A DNA stretch of 15,281 nt, from contig CAZCGA010000144.1 in assembly GCA_964498075.1 (NCBI GenBank), positions 1 to 15,281 on the forward strand. Direction: 5' to 3'. The stretch is from CAZCGA01 sp964498075 (GTDB lineage: Bacteria; Desulfobacterota; Binatia; HRBIN30). Shown here piece after piece: positions 6,135 through 11,228 of the stretch. How positions within the stretch are numbered: position 1 is the first letter of the stretch; every line of letters begins with the position of its first letter. Position numbers and translations under genes: made by a program. The notes beneath the pieces are model-generated. The model made no database searches, was not told the origin of the DNA, and saw nothing but the letters and a program-made list of their open reading frames with translations.

Positions 6135-7128
6135 CGTCGAAGGGCGCTTCGCGGCTTTCGCTCGCTCTGCCCACCGCGAGCTCCAAGCGTCGACGCCAAG
6201 GCAGAAGGCAGCGCCGCAGCGCGAAATGCTGCAGGTGGAACAGAGCCGCAGTCAAACGGCCATGGTACTTGCAGAAGTACCGCGCTCGGCTGTCGCCGCG
6301 AATCCTATCGATGTCGCTCCTGAGAGCGCTGCTGGCTCCGCCGCGATGACAGAAGGACGTCGTCGCGGTGAAGGCAATCAGCCAACCGCCGGATCGGATG
6401 CGGCGACAGAGATCGATGTCCTCGTCGAAGAGGAAGAATCGCTCGTCGAAGCCGCCCACCTGCTGCATCACGTCTCTGCGCACGAGGAGCAGCGCGCCGA
6501 CGAGCCACGCCACCTCGAGGAACTCCGCCTGTGTGAGCTCTTCTCCCATCCAACGGTGTACGGGTGTGGCCAGCCAGCGGAGGTCCCAACTCCTGGGCGG
6601 ACGCAGCACGGCCCACAGGTTCTCCGCCACAGTGCGTCCGAGTGAGGGAAAACGGCGGAAAGCGCCGGACGTGGCCGTCCCCAGCGCCTGCTGACGGCCG
6701 TCCGGGCAACTGCAGCACGCAGCAGCGGGATGGCGGTCCATGAACCGCACGAGTGCCGGGATGGTGTCCGGCCGTACCGTCGCATCATTGTTCAACATCA
6801 GGATGTAGGCACCGTGCGCGACGGCTATGGCCTGGTTCTGTGCCCTGCCGAACCCCACGTTCTCCGAGTTGGCGATGAGCCGGACCTGCGGATAGCGCTC
6901 ACGCACCATACGCGCGCTGTCGTCTTCCGACCCGTTGTCCACCACGATCACCTCGTAGTCTACCGTGCGCGCTGTGGCGAAGACGGAGCGCAGGCATTCT
7001 TCCAGAAGGCCCGCGCGGTTCCAGTTGACGATCGCGATGCTCACGTCCAGCGGATCATCCCGTCGCCGAGCGAGTGGCGGACTGTCCACTCGCGGTTGGT
7101 AGCCCGGATCAAACCGTCCGTCTGTCAT
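6079..7128 (-). CDS. Family 2 glycosyltransferase (rhamnosyltransferase-like)
   Basis: A 349-residue GT2 enzyme (GT-A fold) that would transfer a sugar from a nucleotide donor to a growing glycan at the cytoplasmic membrane face. Motifs in order: VSIAIVNWNRAGLLEECLRS (29-48), VIVVDNGSEDDS (60-71), NVGFGRAQNQA (90-100), LMLNNDATVRP (110-120; the NND replaces the metal-binding DxD), and VGGFDERFFLFDEDIDLCRR (224-243; acceptor-side ED motif). This pattern is that of WbbL-like rhamnosyltransferases. ATG at 7128 is chosen as the first methionine before the fold; the frame stays open far upstream but is then antisense or out of frame to the methyltransferase. A GGCGG stretch precedes the start. It lies 89 bases downstream of the methyltransferase gene on the same strand, separated by repeat copy 3. 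Confidence 0.9.
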   Translation of the reverse strand: MTDGRFDPGYQPRVDSPPLARRRDDPLDVSIAIVNWNRAGLLEECLRSVFATARTVDYEVIVVDNGSEDDSARMVRERYPQVRLIANSENVGFGRAQNQAIAVAHGAYILMLNNDATVRPDTIPALVRFMDRHPAAACCSCPDGRQQALGTATSGAFRRFPSLGRTVAENLWAVLRPPRSWDLRWLATPVHRWMGEELTQAEFLEVAWLVGALLLVRRDVMQQVGGFDERFFLFDEDIDLCRRIRSGGWLIAFTATTSFCHRGGASSALRSDIDRIRGDSRARYFCKYHGRLTAALFHLQHFALRRCLLPWRRRLELAVGRASESREAPFDVNPPDPRIPGFAVPPRES

Positions 7129-7140
7129 ATCGCCGCCGTG

Positions 7141-7197
7141 CGAGGGTATACGGGTCGGTCTGAGATTTCCAGGGAGACGTCTGGGGATGGCGGACGC
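7141..7197. repeat. Intergenic repeat family, copy 3
   Basis: This sits in the gap between the methyltransferase and glycosyltransferase genes. The sub-blocks GAGGGTATACGGGTCGGTC and GATTTCCAGGGAGACGTCTG follow the same order as in copy 2 (GAGGGCCGTATATGGTCCG, GATTTGCAGGGGGATGTCGG). It is more diverged than copies 1 and 2. It would be transcribed if the two minus-strand genes share an mRNA, appearing as its reverse complement. Confidence 0.5.
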
Positions 7198-7217
7198 CGA
7201 CTGTGCTGCCGGCTCAC

Positions 7218-7892
7218 TTATGCAGCGGATCGTGTGGCGTAGACGACCCACAGCGGGTCGGCGTTCGCCGGTGAGCGGTCGAGGAAGCGCGGCTCGTCCC
7301 AGCCGCGCGCGAACTGGAAGTACGCGCCGATGAGGCGCGTGCGCTCCTGCGGCTCGATCGCTTGCCAGACGGCGACCGCTTTCGTCGGGAACAGGCGGTG
7401 CGAGGTGGCGACGATGTGGATGCCGCCGGGCTTCAGCACGCGCCGCGCGGAGGCGAAGACATCGACCGGCCGCGTCAGGTACTGGATCGAGACGGCGTTG
7501 ACGACCGCGTCGAAGCTCTCGTCCGCGAACGGCAGCTCCGGGGTGGCGTTGAGATCGTGCACGACGAAGTCGGTCAGTTGCGGGTTGCGTGCGAGCTCCT
7601 GGCGGTTCATGCCGAGACCCGTGACGCGCGCGTAGTGCACCTCCGGCGGCAAGTGCGAGACCCATGACGACATCAGGTCGAGCACGCGGCTGTCGGCGGG
7701 AATCAGCTCGCGGTACAGCTCCGTGAGGGCGGCGATCGTCGCATCGTCGATGTGCGTGACGAAGCGCGGCTCGCGGTAGAAGTCGCCGTCCGGCGACTCG
7801 TCCATGCGCCGGAAGAAATCGGGCGGGAAGGGATCGGACCGCATCACCTGGCCGAGAGCAGGATCGTCTGCATCCGATCGCTTGCGTGACAT
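7218..7892 (-). CDS. Class I SAM-dependent methyltransferase-like protein
   Basis: A 224-residue protein with the Rossmann methyltransferase layout: first strand RVLDLMSSWVSHLP (69-82), second strand VTGLGMNRQEL (90-100), FVVHDLNATPELPFADESFD (109-128), VVNAVSIQYL (130-139) and the post-motif RVLKPGGIHIVA (151-162). Motif I lacks the usual GxGxG; the DLMSSWVSHLP form is, from memory, characteristic of a distinct subfamily also found in cyanobacteria and plants. The start is ATG at 7892 because GGAG lies five bases upstream; longer TTG (7952) or ATG (7928) starts lack a ribosome binding site. The gene diverges from the GNAT gene across a 131-base gap and lies upstream of the glycosyltransferase. 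The substrate is unknown. Confidence 0.75.
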   Translation of the reverse strand: MSRKRSDADDPALGQVMRSDPFPPDFFRRMDESPDGDFYREPRFVTHIDDATIAALTELYRELIPADSRVLDLMSSWVSHLPPEVHYARVTGLGMNRQELARNPQLTDFVVHDLNATPELPFADESFDAVVNAVSIQYLTRPVDVFASARRVLKPGGIHIVATSHRLFPTKAVAVWQAIEPQERTRLIGAYFQFARGWDEPRFLDRSPANADPLWVVYATRSAA

Positions 7893-8023
7893 CAGTGCTC
7901 CGGTGCTCGGAACGAACGTGGGAAGCATACCGAAAGTGGGCGACGTTACCAACGGAGCAACCTCGCCTTGCCGAAGCCCGCGTGCGGCTCGCGCCAGCGC
8001 CCGCGGCCACGTAGTGTGTCGGC

Positions 8024-8542
8024 ATGACGACCTCTGATGCCGTTCTCATTCGGCCCGCTGCGCCGCGAGATGAGCCCACCCTCGGACGCCTCGGGGCCTC
8101 ACTCGTACGTGCGCATCACGCTTTCGACCCGCATCGGTTTCTTACGCCGGGGCCGCGACTGGAAGAAGGCTACGCCTACTTCCTCGGCACGCAGCTGGCG
8201 GACGCGGACGTGGCGATCTTCGTCGCCGAACATGGCGGGACCATCGTCGGCTACGTCTATGCAGGCGTCGAGCCACGCTCGTGGAAGGAACTGCGCGACG
8301 TCGCCGGCTTCATCCATGATGTCGTCGTCGACCCCGCGGTGCGCGGTGCAGGCGTCGGGACGCGTCTGATCGAGACCGCGGCCGCGTGGCTCGTCGGCCG
8401 CGGCGTGCCGCGCGTGATGCTGTGGACGGCGGAGAAGAATCAGGATGCGCAACGGCTGTTCGAGCAGCTCGGCTTCCGGCGTACCATGATCGAGATGACG
8501 CGTGAGGTACCACCGGCGCTAGCCGGTTCGAGCGAGTCGTGA
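8024..8542 (+). CDS. GNAT-family N-acetyltransferase
   Basis: A 172-residue acetyl-CoA-dependent acyltransferase of the GNAT superfamily. The N-terminus (VLIRPAAPRDEPTLGRL) is the usual first strand and helix. Motif A is HDVVVDPAVRGAGVGTRLIE (99-118), with the pyrophosphate-binding R-G-A-G-V-G at 107-112. Motif B is VPRVMLWTAEKNQDAQRLFE followed by LGFRRT. The length is normal and no residues appear to be missing. ATG at 8024 is the first in-frame start; its ribosome binding site is weak. It is divergent from the methyltransferase, so it probably has its own promoter in 7893-8023, where no clear boxes were recognised. The acceptor could be an amine, antibiotic or protein N-terminus. Confidence 0.85.
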   Translation: MTTSDAVLIRPAAPRDEPTLGRLGASLVRAHHAFDPHRFLTPGPRLEEGYAYFLGTQLADADVAIFVAEHGGTIVGYVYAGVEPRSWKELRDVAGFIHDVVVDPAVRGAGVGTRLIETAAAWLVGRGVPRVMLWTAEKNQDAQRLFEQLGFRRTMIEMTREVPPALAGSSES

Positions 8543-8641
8543 TGCGAAGCCGCGTAGGTGATGTGGCCCGCCGCAACGGACTCGCGGCTGCCTTGGGGTC
8601 GCAGGCGGCCGCGCTGCAGTCCCCCCGCGACACCGTCCTGC

Positions 8642-8803
8642 TTACGGGCGGCAGACGAGCAGCTCGCGCTCGAAGATGAACTCCTTCGGCAGGTGCTCGC
8701 TCAGCTTGAGGAACAGCTCCTCGTGTCCGAGCGTCTGCTGCTTCCAGGTCGCGCGGTTGATAGCCATCACTTGGTCCCACTGCTCGCGCGTGAAATCGAG
8801 CGC
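8642..8803 (-). pseudogene. PEP carboxykinase (GTP) C-terminal remnant
   Basis: The minus-strand frame between an upstream TGA (8804-8806) and a TAA (8642-8644) encodes about 53 residues: LDFTREQWDQVMAINRATWK, then LGHEELFLKLSEHLPKEF and ERELLVCRP. It aligns without gaps to the last helices of bacterial GTP-dependent phosphoenolpyruvate carboxykinase as I recall them (LD...L...DREAW...FF..F.DRLP.EL). Only the tail of an enzyme of about 600 residues is left, with none of the nucleotide or metal sites. The break point falls beside the promoter region of the next toxin-antitoxin pair. Identification is from memory of the family and fairly confident. Confidence 0.6.
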
Positions 8804-8806
8804 TCA

Positions 8807-8836
8807 ATGGCAGGCGGCGTCGCATTGGGCTACTAT
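8807..8836 (+). promoter_or_regulatory. Possible sigma-70 promoter for the PemK-type pair
   Basis: A candidate -35 box ATGGCA (8807-8812) and -10 box TACTAT (8831-8836) are separated by 18 bases. They end 23 bases before the antitoxin ATG, which has GAGGTGG as ribosome binding site (8847-8853). Both boxes match four or five of the six consensus bases. This is a visual match only. Confidence 0.3.
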
Positions 8837-8859
8837 GCGGCCCAGTTGAGGTGGCAACC

Positions 8860-9126
8860 ATGACTCGGTCTGTGAAAGGCGTTTACCACGACGGCAAGGT
8901 TGAGCTGCTGGAGCAGCCGAAAGACATTACCGATGCTTAGGTGATTGTCACGTTCCTTCCGACGACGCCCGACCAGGTCGGCTCGCCGCCGCTGGCTCTG
9001 GAAGAACTAGCGGAACTGCGCGGTAAGCTGGCGGCATGGGAAGAAGACTGGAACGCGCCGGGCATGGAGGACTACGATGACTACGAAGTGAGGCGACGTG
9101 ATCCTCGTGTGGTTCCCTCACAGTGA
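8860..9126 (+). pseudogene. AF2212-like antitoxin with in-frame amber stop
   Basis: From ATG 8860 the frame reads MTRSVKGVYHDGKVELLEQP, then KDITDA, TAG (8938-8940), then VIVTFLPTTPDQ, continuing to an acidic C-terminal helix WEEDWNAPGMEDYDDY. The two halves together make a normal AF2212/DUF104-like antitoxin: an N-terminal AbrB-like strand-rich part and a toxin-binding acidic tail. The stop falls where the family has a polar residue before VIVTFL; one C-to-T change from CAG would explain it. A GTG immediately follows the TAG, so reinitiation could make the C-terminal half only. A GAGGTGG ribosome binding site lies six bases before ATG 8860. The frame runs to 9126 and overlaps the toxin. It is probably inactive unless the stop is read through. 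Confidence 0.65.
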
Positions 9127-9424
9127 TCTCACAACCGTCACGCGGCGCCCCGCACTCGTGGTGCAGGCCGACGATTTGGCCACGGGTATTGCGCAGGTCG
9201 TGGTCGCGATGATTACCAGCAATCTGGCGCGACGCGGCCACCCAAGCCGAGTATCCATCGCCCTTTCCTCACCCGCCGGTGCGAGCTCGGGTCTTCTGGC
9301 CGATTCCGTAATCATGACCGACAATTTGGCTACCATCTCCACAAGAGCGCTGGCTTCCGTCATTGGGACACTGCCCGATCTCAGCGCAGTGGATACCGCG
9401 CTTCGTCATACACTGGGGTTGTAA
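9098..9424 (+). CDS. PemK/MazF-type toxin, 5' end damaged
   Basis: This encodes a PemK/MazF-like endoribonuclease toxin: MILVWFPHSDLTTVTRRPAL, VVVAMITSNLARRG, and SSGLLADSVIMTDNLATI near the C-terminus, all typical of the family. The natural start looks to be ATG 9077, which reads M-T-T-K, then TGA (9089-9091), then G-D-V-I-L-V. Family members carry an arginine at that point (RGDVILV), so the TGA fits a CGA-to-TGA change. What can still be made is a 108-residue form from GTG 9098, lacking the first strand's R-G-D, part of the usual RNA-binding loop region. Activity is therefore doubtful. Family assignment is firm; functional state is not. Confidence 0.7.
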   Translation: MILVWFPHSDLTTVTRRPALVVQADDLATGIAQVVVAMITSNLARRGHPSRVSIALSSPAGASSGLLADSVIMTDNLATISTRALASVIGTLPDLSAVDTALRHTLGL

Positions 9425-9446
9425 GAGCGACGCGCCTGGCGCCGCT

Positions 9447-10252
9447 GCACTCATCGCGAGCAGACTCGACCGCTTGCAGCGCGATCACCCGCTCGGCTCA
9501 AAGGCTTTCACGAAAGCCGGGCTGGATGCCCTGCTTGTCGGCGAGCATCGAGCCGTGCAACCCTCATCCGGCGCGCCGATCGGGAAAACTCCAGTCGCCC
9601 TACGGGCTCCTTCCGTTTCCCCGAGCGCCTCACCCAGCACGTTCTTCCCAACCACTTTCATCCATACTCTGCCTCCCCGCCCTCTACAGTAAATTATCCC
9701 TACCCAACTGTCTCACCCTCATAGGCAGAGAGGGCTTTCGCCAGAACTGGGATCCGAGGGGCTGGCTGGAGAAGGGCGAACAGGCGCTCGTGATTGCCGA
9801 CGTCGATCCGCGCAACGCGTTAGCAGGCAACCCAAGGCCTCAAGCGCTGCCACCGGGGCTTCAGCTTGTCGCTTACCTGCCGATCCTGGAGTCTTGGAAG
9901 AGGCTGAGGCCACGCGATGGAAGGAAGATTGATCCTTGCTGTCCGTATGCCAGCCGAAGAGCAGATCGCGTTTGGGCGACGCTCAACAATGCCATCCAGC
10001 TCTGGTGCCCCTGATGAGCTCGCTGCGGCGCTTAGGAAACTGGAGAATCTCGTTCCGGAAACAACAGTCGACAGACCAAACCGCTTCTGGCTGAAGCAGC
10101 GGCGAGAGGCTTACGAACGGGAGCACAAGGCAAACCCTCAGCCGTGGCCTCCTCCGGTCGCCCTGGACTGGATCTGGGTCGACCTCGGAGATCCTACCCT
10201 GGTCGATGCCTTCCCGAGGTTGCTTGTTCCTCCCTACAGTGACCTTCCGGGT
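9447..10252 (+). pseudogene. Decayed gene of unknown function, read in three frames
   Basis: Three protein-like patches follow one another in different plus-strand frames: 9447-9550 (SRLDRLQRDHPLGSKAFTKA), 9724-9921 (NWDPRGWLEKGEQALVIADV, then DPRN, ending LVAYLPILE) and 10013-10252 (ALRKLENLVPETTVDRPNRF, then WLKQRREAYEREHKA and a Trp/Pro-rich end). None has a start codon with a ribosome binding site or a complete domain. The middle patch, with its GEQALVIADVDP strand, recalls the end of carbon-nitrogen hydrolases, but this is weak. At least two frameshifts or deletions are needed to join the patches. They may also come from more than one gene. The product is not recognised. Confidence 0.4.
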
Positions 10253-10288
10253 GACTCGAGCCGCAGTGACAGATTGATAGCAAACAGG

Positions 10289-10309
10289 AGACCGCGGGCC
10301 TGGCGGTCT
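10289..10309 (-). terminator. Possible terminator of the TumE-type operon
   Basis: A perfect 7-base stem (AGACCGC 10289-10295, GCGGTCT 10303-10309) with a 7-base loop lies about 40 bases past the stop of the minus-strand pair. In the minus direction it is followed by CCTGTTTGCT, a poor T-tract. It could equally act on the plus strand; position favours the minus operon. Confidence 0.35.
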
Positions 10310-10350
10310 GCCGAGCAGGCCACGCTCGATGACCAACCTTCGCTGCAGTC

Positions 10351-10713
10351 CTACGCCGCCGCTCCCAAATCGACCTCGATACCGCTGAACCGAACGATCG
10401 GAATGAGCGTCTTACGGCTGCCTGCCTTCAGCTCGATCAACCCAAGATCCGCGAGGAACATGACGTCCGCGTCGACGTTCTTGAGGTCCCGCTTGAGGCT
10501 GCGCGCTAGCGCCGCAATCGATTTTGGCCGAAGCGCCGGGATGCGCGCTAAGATCTCCAGTCGCGGCGCAGACAGTATCCTGCCCAGCACCTCCCAACTG
10601 GCAACGGTGAGCACCGCGTCCTTGGACGTCGCCTTCCCCCGCAGGGCCTTCTTCCAGCGCTCGTGAGTCCGCGACAGCGGCTCGACCGCGATCCGCACCC
10701 GCTTGAGCTTCAT
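10351..10713 (-). CDS. HVO_A0114-like winged-helix protein, probable antitoxin
   Basis: A 120-residue DNA-binding protein with a winged helix: SWEVLGRILSAPRLEILARI (39-58), recognition region RPKSIAALARSLKRDLKNV (62-80), and wing VMFLADLGLIELKAGSRKTL (84-103). The N-terminus is basic. This matches the family annotated as HVO_A0114-type putative DNA-binding proteins, which regularly sit next to TumE-like toxins. Its ATG overlaps the upstream gene's stop (ATGA, 10713-10710), so translation is probably coupled; it has only a weak ribosome binding site of its own. It likely neutralises the partner and represses the operon, by analogy. The operon has toxin-first order. Confidence 0.75.
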   Translation of the reverse strand: MKLKRVRIAVEPLSRTHERWKKALRGKATSKDAVLTVASWEVLGRILSAPRLEILARIPALRPKSIAALARSLKRDLKNVDADVMFLADLGLIELKAGSRKTLIPIVRFSGIEVDLGAAA

Positions 10714-11009
10714 GGCTCGAAACCCGCCTTTCTGACCTGCTCCCAGAAGTATCTGAGCAGCTGCTCGTCATCTGTGTAGTGGAACGGGAACTCCTCGTGA
10801 CCCAGATGGAGATGGGGCCCTTTGGGCTTGTGGTTGTCGATCCCGACGAGGACTTGTCCGCGAGCCACCAAGAAGAGAGAGAATTTGCGCCCATGCGGAT
10901 ACTTCGTCGACCTTGGGATGTCCCACACTTTGAGCTCCACAACACCAGCTGCGTTCCGCGACGACGACCAGACCAGCCTCTTCTCGTGAAAAACGAGTCG
11001 GGCCTTCAT
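10710..11009 (-). CDS. TumE-like toxin (DUF6516 family)
   Basis: A 99-residue protein beginning MKARLVFHEKRLVW, with a central GIDNHKPKGPHLHLGHEEFP and a C-terminal helix LLRYFWEQVRKAGF. The D-N-H-x-P-K-G-x-H-x-H core is the signature I associate with TumE/DUF6516 proteins, described as toxins of type II pairs; the biochemical activity is little known. ATG 11009 is preferred: the codons before it (from 11042 or 11027) are not family-like and have no ribosome binding site, whereas GTAGG lies about ten bases before 11009. The histidines of the core could be catalytic or metal-binding (inference). It is first in a two-gene minus-strand operon and divergent from the large exported protein. Confidence 0.75.
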   Translation of the reverse strand: MKARLVFHEKRLVWSSSRNAAGVVELKVWDIPRSTKYPHGRKFSLFLVARGQVLVGIDNHKPKGPHLHLGHEEFPFHYTDDEQLLRYFWEQVRKAGFEP

Positions 11010-11129
11010 CGGTGATGAACCTACCATAGACGAAACGCTCAACGCGAGCCGTCAGTTCTCCGCCCACGCAGCTACGCCGATGCTTCCTGAAACCGCAATA
11101 CGTGCTCTGGTCTGCCGTCCCAGGCACAC

Positions 11130-11159
11130 TTGCTAGTGCGTGGCGGAAGCGGGTATACC
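11130..11159 (+). promoter_or_regulatory. Possible promoter of the large exported protein
   Basis: TTGCTA (11130-11135) and TATACC (11154-11159) are spaced 18 bases apart. Each matches four of six sigma-70 consensus bases and lies about 70 bases before ATG 11229. It is a visual match in the divergent gap 11010-11228, which has no gene. Confidence 0.3.
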
Positions 11160-11228
11160 GACCTCCCAGGCCGAGAACCGGGCGATCGTATCGCAAGTAA
11201 GCGCTGCAGATCCAACGGGGGAGCTGAA

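Noticed and set aside
7129..8079. A long minus-strand open frame extending the glycosyltransferase N-terminus by over 300 codons
   Set aside because: That part is Arg/Ala-rich, overlaps the methyltransferase gene in another frame on the same strand, and shows no family motif; the glycosyltransferase fold starts just after ATG 7128.
8860..9126. Stop-codon reassignment as an explanation for the in-frame TAG and TGA
   Set aside because: TAG ends the HigA-like gene at 4798-4800, and TGA ends most other genes here at their natural family C-termini, so both codons act as stops in this genome.
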